A DNA stretch of 54,685 nt from VGBK01 sp964354255. GTDB taxonomy: Bacteria; Actinomycetota; Acidimicrobiia; Spongiisociales; UBA11373. The translations under genes were made by a program, and so were the position numbers. The DNA is taken from contig CAYGYX010000007.1 in the NCBI GenBank assembly GCA_964354255.1, positions 1 through 54,685 on the forward strand, written 5' to 3'. Below the pieces are notes generated by a model. The model had not been told where the DNA came from, ran no database searches, and worked only from the letters and a program-made list of their open reading frames with translations. This document shows positions 1 to 9,443 of the stretch, one piece after another; positions within the stretch are counted from its first letter, which is position 1, and each line of letters opens with the position of its first letter.

Positions 1-53
1 AGAGCGCTTGCATGGCATGCAAGAGGCCGGGGGTTCAAATCCCCCCAGCTCCA
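1..53 (+). tRNA. tRNA-Ala(GGC), 3' part
   Basis: The window opens inside a tRNA. The anticodon stem CTTGC/GCAAG encloses the loop ATGGCAT, giving anticodon GGC (reads GCC). The T arm (GGGGG, TTCAAAT, CCCCC) and the 3' acceptor strand CAGCTCC with discriminator A at position 53 follow. The next bases are CCC, so a full CCA is not encoded. The 5' acceptor and most of the D arm lie outside the window. Confidence 0.93.
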
Positions 54-102
54 CCCGCGCACGGCCCGGCGCGCCTGGCGCAGCGCTGCCGTCCCAGCGG
101 GC

Positions 103-1581
103 TCAGGCGGCTCCCTCCGGAGGGATCCCGGCCAGGCGCCTGGCCAGTGACTTCTTGGCCTCGAGGTCCATCTGCCGTCGGATGACCACCCGCTGCGCCT
201 GCGGGGACCCGGCCCCGTGCAGGGACTCCGTCAGGTAGCCGACGGCGTTGCGGCCCAGGGTCATGTTCTCGATCAGGCGCAGCGCCCGCAGGCGGTGCTC
301 GGTGGGCACGTCCTCGCGTCCGCGCAGGTACTTGTCGAGGAGGGGTCCCACCTCAGGGTGCCGCCAGTCCTGCTCGGAAGGCAGGGTGACGACGTTCCCG
401 CCGGCGAGGTCCTGGGCCAGGCGGCCCATCTCGTAAGGGAAGCGGGTGACGTTCTGCTTGCAGACGTTGGCCAAGAGCACGTCGGGTTCCCAGTTGCCGG
501 CGGCCGTGCGATGTCCCTCATGAGAGGCGGCGACGCCGGTGGCGTAGATGGTCTCGTTCAGCTGGGCCATCTCGACCAGCTTGTCGCGGATGTGGGAGGC
601 GCCGGCCACCCCGTTGTGGTCGGCCACCAGGGCGGCCGCCCCGATGAGGACATCGCCGACCCCGGCTTTGCACACGTAGGAGCGCCGGTGGTAGGCGGTG
701 AAGCGCTCGACCAGATCCCCGGCGAACTCGAACTCCCCGTCCAGGAAGACGTGCTCGTAGGGGACGAACACCTCGTCGAAGATCACCAGCGCCTCCTGGC
801 CGGCGAAGCGGGCGTTCCCCACGTCGAGGTCGCCCTCGAGGCTGCGGGAGTCGCACGACTGGCGCCCGTACACGAAGGTGAGGCCGGGGGCAACGACCGG
901 GACGGCGCAGACGACCGCGTAGTCGCGCTCGGCCTCGGCCAGGCGCTGGCCGGGCATCACCAGCAGCCAGTGGGAGTTGACGGCGCCCGTCTGGTGGGCC
1001 TTGGCCCCGCTGAGGTAGAGGCCGCCCTCGTTGCGCCGCACGACCCGGACGAACAGGTCCGGGTCGGCCTGGTCGGCCGGCCCTTTGCTCCGGTCGCCCT
1101 TGACGTCGGTCATCGCCCCGCCGATGACCAGGTTGAGGCGCTGCATCTCGGCCACCCAGGCCCGGAACCGCGGGTGGTAGGCGCTGCCCTGGGCGGCATC
1201 GACGTCGTAGGTGATCGAGAACACCGAGTTGATGGCGTCCATCCCCACGCAGCGCTGGAAGCAGGTGCCGGTGACTTGCCCCAGGCGCCGCTGCATCTTG
1301 CCCTGGGCCACCAGGTCGGCGGGGCTCCCCGCGACGTGGAGGAAACGATTGACCCGTTCCCCGGTGAGGCTCGACTCGGCGGTGGCCAGTTCGAGGTCCT
1401 CGCCGGAAGCGTCGTAGGTGGCGGCCATGGCGTTCACCGAAGGCCGGATCACCGGGTGGTCCACCGGCTCGGGAACGCGTTCACCGAACAGATAGACGAC
1501 GAGGTGGCGGCCGCGCAGGCTCTCGATGTAGTCGGCACCGGTGCGGATGGGCTGGGTGGCCGGATCTCCGGCTGCGGTCAT
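103..1581 (-). CDS. 4-hydroxybutyryl-CoA dehydratase-like flavoprotein (HpaB/AbfD family)
   Basis: 492 aa, normal for the 4-hydroxyphenylacetate 3-hydroxylase superfamily. Features point to the 4-hydroxybutyryl-CoA dehydratase (AbfD) branch, which uses FAD and a [4Fe-4S] cluster to make crotonyl-CoA: C107-x3-C111 (GTCFQRC), the MTDVKGDRS segment, GAKAHQTGA near residue 195, and YHRRSYVCKAG with H298 and C304. These match the cluster ligands Cys99, Cys103, His292 and Cys299 of the Clostridium enzyme, but the His-to-Cys spacing is 6 here where that numbering gives 7. Plain HpaB-type hydroxylases lack the cysteines. A strong GAGGGAGG Shine-Dalgarno precedes the ATG. It lies 62 nt downstream of a LacI-type regulator on the same strand, so it may be its target. 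Substrate is inferred. Confidence 0.75.
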   Translation of the reverse strand: MTAAGDPATQPIRTGADYIESLRGRHLVVYLFGERVPEPVDHPVIRPSVNAMAATYDASGEDLELATAESSLTGERVNRFLHVAGSPADLVAQGKMQRRLGQVTGTCFQRCVGMDAINSVFSITYDVDAAQGSAYHPRFRAWVAEMQRLNLVIGGAMTDVKGDRSKGPADQADPDLFVRVVRRNEGGLYLSGAKAHQTGAVNSHWLLVMPGQRLAEAERDYAVVCAVPVVAPGLTFVYGRQSCDSRSLEGDLDVGNARFAGQEALVIFDEVFVPYEHVFLDGEFEFAGDLVERFTAYHRRSYVCKAGVGDVLIGAAALVADHNGVAGASHIRDKLVEMAQLNETIYATGVAASHEGHRTAAGNWEPDVLLANVCKQNVTRFPYEMGRLAQDLAGGNVVTLPSEQDWRHPEVGPLLDKYLRGREDVPTEHRLRALRLIENMTLGRNAVGYLTESLHGAGSPQAQRVVIRRQMDLEAKKSLARRLAGIPPEGAA

Positions 1582-1643
1582 GGGCGACCCTCCCTCTCGA
1601 ACGGTGATCCTGAGGCAGCCTACCCAGGCGCCGGGGTGCAGCC

Positions 1644-2663
1644 CTAGTGGGCGGCCGGCCCCGCCACCCTCCCCGGGGCGGGGCCGGTGCTGGCGCGGAT
1701 CACAAGCTCTCCGTCCCGGAGAGGGGCCGGGGTCTCCACTGCCTCCCCGGCCATCAACGAGCGCATCATGTGCCAGGCGCGGGCACCGAGGTTGAACCGC
1801 TGCACGGTGACGGTGGTCAGCGGGGGATGGGCGTACCGGGCAAAGAGGATGTCGCCGAAGCCGGTGACCGAGATGTCCTCTGGGATGCGTCGGCCGAGCT
1901 CCTGCAGGCGCGCCATTGCCCCCATGGCAGTGGGGTCACTGGTGGCCAGCAGCGCCGTCGGGTGGTGCTCCAGGGCCTCGTCGACCGCCGCGTAGCCGTC
2001 GGCGAGGGCCGTCCCGGATTGCACCGGGGCGGGCTCGAGGCCGAGAGCGGTCGCGTCCTGCACCGCCTGCCAGCGCTGGCGGCTGGCCCATGAATCGGGA
2101 TCGCCGGCCAGGAAGACCACCCGCCGGTGCCCGAGGTGGGTTACCAGACGGCAGATGTGCATCATCGATGCGTAGATGTCGTGGGTGATCGCCGACGGGC
2201 CCTCTGCGACAGGAAGACGGTTCAGAACCAGGAGGCGGGGGCGGTCGGCGGCCAAGCGCCGCAGTTCGTCCTCCGGCATGCGGGGCGAGCAGAGGATGAC
2301 CCCGTCGACATGGGCGTACAGGGAGGCGGCCAGTTCTGCCTCTGCCTCGGGCCGGTCGTCCGATTCGAGCACCAGCATGTGGTAGTCGTCCTGGGAGGCC
2401 CCGATCCCGATCGCCTTGATCAGCTCGTGGAAGTAGGGGCTGGTCAGCTGGGGGACGAGCACTCCGACCATCCCGGTCTCCCCCGTGGCCAGGCCGCGCG
2501 CCAGCCGGCTGGGCTGGTAGCCGAGCTGCTCGGCGACGGCCCGCACCCGCGCGGCCAGTTCCGGGGAGACCGACCCTCGCTCGCCGATTACCCGGGACAC
2601 AGTGGCGATGGAGACGCCGGCCTCCCGGGCCACGTCGGTGATCGTCACCTTGCCGTGTGCCAC
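1644..2663 (-). CDS. LacI-family transcriptional regulator
   Basis: 339 aa from the chosen GTG at 2663, which has GGGAGAAG just upstream; an in-frame GTG at 2693 would add ten residues. The N-terminal helix-turn-helix is typical (VTITDVAREAGVS, then IATVSRVI), followed by the hinge helix (PSRLARGLATGETG) and a periplasmic-binding-protein-like effector domain beginning MVGVLVPQLTSPYF. It probably represses or activates the dehydratase-like gene 62 nt downstream on the same strand, in response to a small ligand that cannot be named. I see no clear LacI operator palindrome in either flanking gap. Confidence 0.9.
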   Translation of the reverse strand: MAHGKVTITDVAREAGVSIATVSRVIGERGSVSPELAARVRAVAEQLGYQPSRLARGLATGETGMVGVLVPQLTSPYFHELIKAIGIGASQDDYHMLVLESDDRPEAEAELAASLYAHVDGVILCSPRMPEDELRRLAADRPRLLVLNRLPVAEGPSAITHDIYASMMHICRLVTHLGHRRVVFLAGDPDSWASRQRWQAVQDATALGLEPAPVQSGTALADGYAAVDEALEHHPTALLATSDPTAMGAMARLQELGRRIPEDISVTGFGDILFARYAHPPLTTVTVQRFNLGARAWHMMRSLMAGEAVETPAPLRDGELVIRASTGPAPGRVAGPAAH

Positions 2664-3059
2664 CTGCTTCTCCCTGGTGCGACGCCTGCCCACCGGTCCC
2701 GCCGACTGCCGGGGGTGGGTGTACCAGACTGTGCCGCCGCGTCCGGAGGCTACGACCCTTCGAGTCTCGGCGGCCGTCCCTCCCCGGTGGCGGCCAATCC
2801 CGTCGAGAGTGGCGGCATGTTATCAGGCGCGATTGGCAGCACTTCCCGGCACCTCCGCCCAATCCGGAGCGCTTCGGCGAAAGCGGCGGTGAGGATCCCG
2901 CCCTGGGGTTGCGGGCCGGCGATGGGCTGGCCGGGCGCGGAGCACCCGCCGGGCGGTATCGTCACCGGAGGGCGCCGAGAGCCGTTTGGAAGTCGCGCCG
3001 CGCCCTCAGGGGGGCCGGTGCGCCGGTGGTACGCTGCCGCCCGCCTCCAGGGGACGGAT
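2664..3059. other. divergent intergenic region, lacI / leuS
   Basis: About 400 bp between the LacI gene and leuS. It holds the likely leuS -10 box at 3030-3035. The leuS frame is open through it, but nothing in that translation resembles LeuRS before the GTG at 3060. I looked for a T-box leader (AGGGTGGNACCGCG-type antiterminator) and saw none. Confidence 0.6.
3030..3035 (+). promoter_or_regulatory. leuS -10 box (TACGCT)
   Basis: TACGCT fits actinobacterial TANNNT. Transcription would begin near 3042, giving a leader of about 18 nt that carries CAGGGGACGG before the GTG at 3060. No clear -35. Confidence 0.45.
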
Positions 3060-5801
3060 GTGGCCGGGTACGACCATCGCACCATCGAGAGCAAGTGGCA
3101 GCGCCGCTGGGCCGACCAGGGCACCTTCCGGGTGGCCAACCCCGGGGAGGCCGGCTTCGACGCCTCCCGCCCCAAGCTCTACGTGCTCGACATGTTCCCT
3201 TATCCCTCCGGGGAAGGCCTGCACGTTGGGCACCCCCTCGGCTACATAGCCACCGACATCTATTCCCGCTTCCAACGCATGCGGGGCCGCAGTGTCCTGC
3301 ACCCGATGGGCTTCGACGCTTTCGGCCTCCCCGCCGAGCAGTACGCCGTGGAGACCGGCGTCCACCCTCGCGTCACCACCGAGCGCAACATCGTCACCTT
3401 CGAGCGGCAGTTGCGCGCCTTCGGCTTCTCCTACGACTGGGACCGGCGCCTGGCCACCACGGATCCCGGCTACGTCCGCTGGACCCAATGGATCTTCCTC
3501 CGCCTCTTCGAATCGTGGTTCGACCCGGAGCAGGGCAGTGCCCGGCCCGTCTCCGAACTGGAGGCGGCGCTGGTCGCCGGGGAGCGCCTGGCCGATGGGC
3601 GCCCCTGGGGGGCGCTCGATGAGGCGGGGCGGCGGTCCTACCTCGACGGCCAGCGCCTCGCCTATATCGACGAGGTGTCGGTGAACTGGTGCCCCGGGCT
3701 GGGCACGGTGCTGGCCAACGAGGAAGTGACCCGGGAGGGGCGCTCCGAGCGGGGCGACTTCCCGGTGTACCGGCGCCCGCTGCGCCAGTGGATGCTGCGC
3801 ATCACCGCCTACGCCGAACGCCTCCTCGCCGACCTCGATCTCGTTGATTGGCCCGAGTCGATCAAGGCGATGCAGCGCAACTGGATCGGGCGCAGCGAAG
3901 GGGCCCGGGTCGTCTTCCCGGTCGCCGGGGTCGCTGAGGTCATCGAGGTCTTCACCACCCGTCCCGACACCCTGTTCGGGGCTACCTACATGGTGCTGGC
4001 CCCGGAGCATCCGCTGGTGGGCGCCATCATCCCCGACGCGTGGCCCGAGGGGACGCCGCCGGGGTGGACCGGAGGGAGGGCCACTCCCGGGGAGGCGGTG
4101 GCGGAGTACCTGCGGCAGGCATCGCGGCGGTCGGAACTGGAGCGGCAGGCCGAGGCCCGGGAGAAGACCGGTGTGTTCGTCGGGCGCTTCGCCGTCAACC
4201 CGGTCAACGGCGCCCAGATCCCGGTGTTCATCGCCGACTATGTGCTCATGGGCTACGGGACCGGGGCCATCATGGCGGTCCCCGGCCAGGACGAGCGCGA
4301 CTGGGAGTTCGCCGAGGTGTTCGGCCTGCCCATCGTGCGCACCGTGCAGCCCCCGCCAGGGTGGGAGGGCGAGGCCTACCTAGGCGACGGCCCCGCCGTC
4401 AACAGCGGGTTCCTGGATGGGCTCTGGGTGGGGGAGGCCAAGCCCCGGATGACCGCCTGGTTGGAGGAGCGCGGCCTGGGCAGCGGGGCGATCACCTACA
4501 GACTGCGCGACTGGCTCTTCAGCCGGCAGCGCTACTGGGGAGAGCCGATCCCGATCCTCCACGGCCCCGGCGGTGAGCTGCGCCCCCTGAGCGACGACCA
4601 GCTGCCGCTGCTCCTCCCCGAGATCGAGGACTACCGCCCCCGCACCGACCTCCCCGACGACGCCGAGCCGGAGCCGGCCCTGGGCCGCGCTCCCGAGCAG
4701 TGGAAGCGGGTGACCCTCGACGGCGTCGCCTACCGCCGCGAGCTCAACACGATGCCGCAATGGGCCGGCTCCTGCTGGTACTACCTGCGCTTCTGCGATC
4801 CCCACAACGAGTTGGCCCTGGTGGGTGGGGAGGCGGAGCGGTACTGGATGGGGGAGCGGGGGGTGGACCTCTACGTGGGCGGGGTCGAGCACGCCGTGCT
4901 CCACCTCCTCTACGCTCGCTTCTGGCACAAGGTGCTCTACGACCTGGGCCACGTCTCCACGCCGGAGCCCTTCGGGCGCCTCTTCAACCAGGGGTACATC
5001 CTGGCCGACGCCTTCCAGGACGAGCGCGGTGTCTACGTGCCCGCCGCCGAGGTGGTGGAAGAAGGCGGGAACTCCCATTACCGGGGACGGCCGGTGACCA
5101 GGAGCCACGGGAAGATGGGGAAGTCGCTGCGCAACTCGGTGAGCCCCGACGAGGTGTTCGCCGAGTACGGCGTCGACACCCTGCGCCTCTACGAGATGTT
5201 CATGGGCCCCCTCGACGCTTCCAAGCCCTGGACCACCCGGGACATCGTCGGGGTCCACCGCTTCGTCCTGCGCCTGTGGCGGAGTCTGGTCGATCCCGAC
5301 TCCGGGAAGGTGCTGGTGAGCGAGGAGGAGCCCCGGGCCGAGCTGCGCGCCCTCACCCACCGCACCGTTGCGGCCGTCACCGCCGACCTGGAGGCGCTGC
5401 GCTTCAACACCGCGGTGGCCCGTTTCTTCGAACTGAACAACGCCCTGGTGGGCGAGGAGAGGGTCCCCCGGGTGGTGGCTGAGACGTTCGCGCGGCTCGT
5501 CGCCCCCTTCGCCCCGCACCTGTGCGAGGAACTGTGGGAACTCTTGGGCCACTCGGAGTCGGTGGCCTTCGCCCCCTGGCCCGAGTTCGACCCCGCCCTG
5601 GCTGCCGAGGAGACGGTGATCCTGGTAGTGCAGGTGAACGGCAAGGTGCGCGATCGCATCCCGGTCCCGACCGGCATCTCGGCGGAGGAGGCACAGGCCC
5701 GGGCGCTGGCTTCCGAGAAGGTGCTGCCGTACCTGAAGGGGAGTGCCCCGGCACGGGTGGTGGCTCGTCCCCCCGGGCTGGTCAACATCGTGGCGCCGTG
5801 A
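3060..5801 (+). CDS. leuS: Leucyl-tRNA synthetase
   Basis: 913 aa class I aminoacyl-tRNA synthetase. Start GTG 3060 is chosen because the conserved N-terminus (AGYDHRTIESKWQRRW) begins there. The HIGH-type motif is HVGH (about residues 55-58, after PYPSGEGL), the CP1 editing domain carries TTRPDT, and the KMSKS loop is KMGKS near residue 685. The anticodon-binding and C-terminal domains (VNGKVRDRI) follow. It charges tRNA-Leu and hydrolyses mischarged products. The TGA stop overlaps a GTG that can start the next gene. Confidence 0.97.
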   Translation: MAGYDHRTIESKWQRRWADQGTFRVANPGEAGFDASRPKLYVLDMFPYPSGEGLHVGHPLGYIATDIYSRFQRMRGRSVLHPMGFDAFGLPAEQYAVETGVHPRVTTERNIVTFERQLRAFGFSYDWDRRLATTDPGYVRWTQWIFLRLFESWFDPEQGSARPVSELEAALVAGERLADGRPWGALDEAGRRSYLDGQRLAYIDEVSVNWCPGLGTVLANEEVTREGRSERGDFPVYRRPLRQWMLRITAYAERLLADLDLVDWPESIKAMQRNWIGRSEGARVVFPVAGVAEVIEVFTTRPDTLFGATYMVLAPEHPLVGAIIPDAWPEGTPPGWTGGRATPGEAVAEYLRQASRRSELERQAEAREKTGVFVGRFAVNPVNGAQIPVFIADYVLMGYGTGAIMAVPGQDERDWEFAEVFGLPIVRTVQPPPGWEGEAYLGDGPAVNSGFLDGLWVGEAKPRMTAWLEERGLGSGAITYRLRDWLFSRQRYWGEPIPILHGPGGELRPLSDDQLPLLLPEIEDYRPRTDLPDDAEPEPALGRAPEQWKRVTLDGVAYRRELNTMPQWAGSCWYYLRFCDPHNELALVGGEAERYWMGERGVDLYVGGVEHAVLHLLYARFWHKVLYDLGHVSTPEPFGRLFNQGYILADAFQDERGVYVPAAEVVEEGGNSHYRGRPVTRSHGKMGKSLRNSVSPDEVFAEYGVDTLRLYEMFMGPLDASKPWTTRDIVGVHRFVLRLWRSLVDPDSGKVLVSEEEPRAELRALTHRTVAAVTADLEALRFNTAVARFFELNNALVGEERVPRVVAETFARLVAPFAPHLCEELWELLGHSESVAFAPWPEFDPALAAEETVILVVQVNGKVRDRIPVPTGISAEEAQARALASEKVLPYLKGSAPARVVARPPGLVNIVAP

Positions 5802-6529
5802 TCCTTCCCCCCGCCTGGGGAGAAGGGGAGGCGGCCGACGGGCCTTCCTCGATCGGGCAGGCGGGGCCGTGGAAGGTGAGCCACGCGGTGGTGGCCTTCG
5901 CCGCCGGCCTCGGCGCATCGCTGCTGGCCGCCGTCGCGGTGGCGTCGGGTGGGATCACCTCCTTTGAGGCCTTCGCGGTGGTAGGCCCAGCCCAGGCTCT
6001 GGCCACCATCGCCGTCGTGGCGCTGCTCGGGCGGCTCTCTCGGCCCCGACGGGAGGGCCTCGGCCTCCGCTTCGCCTTGGCCGACGCCTGGGGCCTGTTG
6101 GCGGGGGCCGGGCTGCAGATCGCCCTCTCCCTGGTCCTGTCTCTCGTGGTGGTCGTGTTCTTCAGTGGCGAGGCCCCGGTGCAGGAGGTCGTCCAGGTCG
6201 TTGACGAAGCGGCGGGGCTGGGCACTCGAGTGGCGGTCGTGGCCACCGCCGTGGTCCTCGTCCCGCTGGCGGAGGAACTGGTCTTCCGGGGGATCCTGCT
6301 GCGAGCCCTCGCCCGCCGCTACCCGTCCTGGGTGGCCATCCTCGGGTCGGCGGGCGCCTTCGCCCTGGGGCACCTGCTCGACCCCAACGCCGGCCTGGCG
6401 GTCCCCGCCCTGTTCGTGATGGGACTGGTGCTCGCCCGCCAGGTCCTGGCAAGCGGCCGCCTGGGTGGGGCGGTGGCCATGCACGCCGGCTTCAATCTCC
6501 TTTCCGTGCTGCTCCTGTTCATGGCCTGA
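5798..6529 (+). CDS. CPBP (CAAX-type) intramembrane metalloprotease
   Basis: 243 aa multi-pass membrane protein of the Abi/CPBP family. The catalytic signature EELVFRG (about residues 157-163), a second helix with ALGHLLDP, and the C-terminal HAGFNLLSVLL contribute the Glu/His metal site. Function in bacteria is usually unknown (peptide processing or bacteriocin immunity have been proposed). Start GTG 5798 overlaps the leuS stop, but its first 20 codons are a GC-rich hairpin-like stretch, so the GTG at 5876 just before the first membrane helix is a good alternative. Confidence 0.82.
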   Translation: MILPPAWGEGEAADGPSSIGQAGPWKVSHAVVAFAAGLGASLLAAVAVASGGITSFEAFAVVGPAQALATIAVVALLGRLSRPRREGLGLRFALADAWGLLAGAGLQIALSLVLSLVVVVFFSGEAPVQEVVQVVDEAAGLGTRVAVVATAVVLVPLAEELVFRGILLRALARRYPSWVAILGSAGAFALGHLLDPNAGLAVPALFVMGLVLARQVLASGRLGGAVAMHAGFNLLSVLLLFMA

Positions 6530-6620
6530 GGCGACGGGATCCGTCGGGCCGGGCCCGGTCGTCACCGAGGCGAGGGTCTTCCACCGGGGCCTCCGGCGTG
6601 ATAGGTGGGAGCCGCCGATC

Positions 6621-7172
6621 GTGGAGGCTGCCGTCGTGGAGCGCCCGCAGTGGATCGCCGCCGCCCTGGTACTGGCGGCCGCCGCCGCGGCCGGCCTCTG
6701 GTACGCCGGGCGCGCCCCGGCCGCGCCTCCGGTGGCGGTCGACCCGGACGGCGGGGAGGGGCGGGTCATCACCGTGCACGTCGCCGGGGCCGTGCGGTCG
6801 CCGGGGGTGGTCGAGGTGGCCGCCGACTGCCGGGTGGGCGACGCCATCGCCGCCGCCGGTGGGGTGCTTCCCGACGCCGACCTGGCCCGGGTCAACCTGG
6901 CGGCCCCGCTCGCCGACGGGCAGCAGGTGCTGGTGCCGGCCACCTCGGCGGATGCGGCGGGCGCCGTCGCCGGGGATGGCCGGGTGCGCATCAACCTCGC
7001 CGGCGTCGACGAACTGGAGGCGCTGCCTGGGGTGGGGCCGGTGCTCGCCGAGCGCATCGTGGCCTACCGCGAGGAGCACGGGTCCTTCTCCGTGGTGGAG
7101 GACCTGCTCGATGTGCCCGGCATCGGTGAGGCGAAGCTGGCGGCCCTCCGGGAGGCGGTGCTGGTGCCCTGA
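6621..7172 (+). CDS. comEA: ComEA-type DNA-binding competence protein
   Basis: 183 aa. One N-terminal membrane helix (about residues 6-25), an SLBB/Gram-positive ComEA domain beginning RVITVHVAGAVRSPG, and two C-terminal helix-hairpin-helix motifs (VDELEALPGVGPVLAERI and LLDVPGIGEAKL). ComEA binds double-stranded DNA at the outer face of the membrane and passes it to ComEC, which is encoded next. Start GTG 6621 was chosen for the AGGTGGGA ten bases upstream; GTG 6636 is also possible. Confidence 0.88.
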   Translation: MEAAVVERPQWIAAALVLAAAAAAGLWYAGRAPAAPPVAVDPDGGEGRVITVHVAGAVRSPGVVEVAADCRVGDAIAAAGGVLPDADLARVNLAAPLADGQQVLVPATSADAAGAVAGDGRVRINLAGVDELEALPGVGPVLAERIVAYREEHGSFSVVEDLLDVPGIGEAKLAALREAVLVP

Positions 7173-7312
7173 GAAGCCGCGCCGGCCGACCGGCACCCGG
7201 TGGCCAGGTCGGCCTTTCTCCCGTCGGCCGGCTTGCCGATCGTCTGCGGCTGCCGTCGGGGCCCGGGGCTGCCGCCTGCGGTGCAGCCGTCCTCGCCTGG
7301 GCGGGAGCGACG

Positions 7313-9376
7313 GTGGGGGCTCGTTCGTTCCCCGCCGCGCTCGGCCTGGCCGGCGCCGCCGCCTGGTGTCGGGCCCGCCTGCGGCGAGGGGCCTGGCCGG
7401 TGGTGGCGGCCGTGGTCGTTGCCGCCGCGGTGTCGGGGGCCCTGGCCGGCGAGCGGGAGCGGGCCACCCTGGAGGCGGTGGTGCCGTCGGGCAGGCTGAC
7501 CGTGGCCGGCCTCGCCGCCGACGATGCGGTGCCCCTTGCCGAAGGGGAGCGCTTCACCCTGCAGCCGAGCCACCTAGTGGTCGAGGGGCGTTGGCGATCC
7601 TGGCCGGGGCCGCGGCTGGCGGTGACCGGGCCCGCGACGGGGGTGGCAGCCGGGGAGCGGGTGCTGGTCACGGGTGCCGCCATCGCCGATTCGTTCCCGA
7701 CCGGTTCCGGGGTGGTGGCCGGGCGCCTCGCCGCCCGATCGGTGGAGCGCCTCGGCCCCGCCGCCGATCCCCTGTTCGCTACGGGGAACCTCCTGCGGCG
7801 CCGGGTGCTGGAGGGAGTGGCCGAATTCGAGGACCGCCCGGCCGCCGCCCTGCTACTGGGCTTCCTCATCGGCGACGAGACCGGCCTCCCCGACCCGGAT
7901 AGGGAGGCGCTGCGCCTGTCCGGCCTGAGCCACTTCGTGGCGGTGTCGGGCAGCAACGTGGCGCTCTTCCTCACCGCCTGGTGGCTGGCCTCCGGCCCGT
8001 TGGGATGGGGCCCGCGCCGCCGGGCCCTGCTCGGCCTGATCGGCCTGGCGGTGTTCGTGGTGGTGACCCGGTGGGAGCCGTCGGTGGTGCGGGCGGCCAC
8101 CATGGCCGGCCTCGTGCTCGGGGGGCGGCTGGCCGGGGTTGCGCTCGACGGCTGGGCGGCCTTGGGCGGGGCGGTCACCCTGCTCCTGCTGGTCTCCGGC
8201 GACCTGGCCGGCGACCCCGGGTTCCAGCTCTCGGTGGCCGCCACCGCCGGGGTGCTCGCCGGGAGTCGGCTCTTCGCGGGGCGACGGCCCCGGTGGGCCT
8301 GGACGGCGCTGGGGGCGACCGTCTCCGCCCAGGCGGCGGTGGCCCCCTTGCTGCTGGTCCTATTTGGGTCGGTCCCCCTCTTCGCCCCGCTCACCAATGT
8401 GGCTGCGGCCCCCCTGGTGGCCCTCTCCACCGCCACCGGTGGGGTGGGGGTGGTGATCGGGGCCACCCCCCTCACCGGGGTTGCCCTGCTGGCGGCCGAT
8501 GCCGTGCTCGGGGTGGCCCACTTCGGCCGGGACCTGCCGCAGCTGGGATGGGCCGGGTTGCTGGCGGTCGCCGCCGCCGGGGCCCTGGCCACGCTGCCCC
8601 GGCTACGGCCGCTCGTGGCCCTGGGCGGGGTGCTGGCGGTGGGGGCGGCCACCGTGCTGCCCGCTCATCTCCCCTCGCATCCCGAAGTCGTCTTCCTCGA
8701 CGTGGGCCAGGGCGACGCCATCTTGCTGCGCGGCCCCTCCGGCGAGGTGGTGCTGGTGGATGGTGGGCCGGACCCGGCCGTCCTCCGCCGCGCCCTCCTG
8801 GGGAGGGGCATCCGGCGCATCGACCTGCTGGTGGCCACCCACGGCCACGAGGATCACCTGGCCGGCCTGGCCGGCATCGGGCAGTGGGCGGTGGTGGGCC
8901 GGATGTGGCATTCCGGCGACGGGGGAGAGGCGCTGGAGTCGCTGGTCGCGGAGATGGAGGCGGCGGGGGTGCCGGTGGAGGTGCCCGGCCCGGGGTGGGA
9001 AGCGGAGGTGGGTGCTTTCCATCTCGAGGTGCTCGGCCCGGTGCGGCGCTATGCCTCCCCCAACGACGGCTCCTTGGTGCTGCTGGTGACCGCGGCCGGG
9101 GCCACGGTGCTGCTCCCCGGGGACATTGAGGCCATCGCCCAGGCCGACCTGGGCCCGCTGGCGGCCGACGTGCTCAAGGTCCCTCACCAGGGGGCAGCCA
9201 CCAGCGACCTCCGCTGGCTGGCAGCCTGCGCCCCGCAAGTGGCGGTGATCATCGTCGGCCCCAACGACTTCGGCCACCCTGCTGTGGAGGTGGTAGCGGC
9301 CCTGGAGGCGGCCGGGGCGGCGGTGCGCCGCACCGACCTGGAAGGGGATGTGGTCATCACGCTGGGGAGAGGGTGA
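7313..9376 (+). CDS. comEC: ComEC/Rec2-type DNA uptake channel
   Basis: 687 aa from GTG 7313. Hydrophobic N-terminus, a competence domain with many membrane helices (FVAVSGSNVALFL is characteristic), then a C-terminal metallo-beta-lactamase-like domain with THGHEDHLAG near residue 510, as in full-length ComEC. It conducts single-stranded DNA into the cytoplasm. The frame stays open upstream back to the comEA stop and reads as more hydrophobic sequence, so a rare start (for example CTG 7169) is possible and the N-terminus is uncertain. Confidence 0.9.
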   Translation: MGARSFPAALGLAGAAAWCRARLRRGAWPVVAAVVVAAAVSGALAGERERATLEAVVPSGRLTVAGLAADDAVPLAEGERFTLQPSHLVVEGRWRSWPGPRLAVTGPATGVAAGERVLVTGAAIADSFPTGSGVVAGRLAARSVERLGPAADPLFATGNLLRRRVLEGVAEFEDRPAAALLLGFLIGDETGLPDPDREALRLSGLSHFVAVSGSNVALFLTAWWLASGPLGWGPRRRALLGLIGLAVFVVVTRWEPSVVRAATMAGLVLGGRLAGVALDGWAALGGAVTLLLLVSGDLAGDPGFQLSVAATAGVLAGSRLFAGRRPRWAWTALGATVSAQAAVAPLLLVLFGSVPLFAPLTNVAAAPLVALSTATGGVGVVIGATPLTGVALLAADAVLGVAHFGRDLPQLGWAGLLAVAAAGALATLPRLRPLVALGGVLAVGAATVLPAHLPSHPEVVFLDVGQGDAILLRGPSGEVVLVDGGPDPAVLRRALLGRGIRRIDLLVATHGHEDHLAGLAGIGQWAVVGRMWHSGDGGEALESLVAEMEAAGVPVEVPGPGWEAEVGAFHLEVLGPVRRYASPNDGSLVLLVTAAGATVLLPGDIEAIAQADLGPLAADVLKVPHQGAATSDLRWLAACAPQVAVIIVGPNDFGHPAVEVVAALEAAGAAVRRTDLEGDVVITLGRG

Positions 9377-9431
9377 GGTGCGATCCTGAGGAGCAGCGCC
9401 GCCGCCCGGAGCACCTGTCACCGGGCCGCGC

Positions 9432-9437
9432 TACGGT
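9432..9437 (+). promoter_or_regulatory. holA -10 box (TACGGT), leaderless
   Basis: TACGGT ends six bases before the GTG start at 9444, so transcription would begin at the start codon. No Shine-Dalgarno is present. Confidence 0.5.
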
Positions 9438-9443
9438 GCCGCC

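Noticed and set aside
217..1647. A 476-codon plus-strand frame opposite the dehydratase gene.
   Set aside because: Low-complexity Gly/Val/His composition; antisense shadow of a gene with clear motifs.
2664..3059. T-box riboswitch ahead of leuS.
   Set aside because: No conserved T-box antiterminator sequence; the predicted leader is only about 18 nt.
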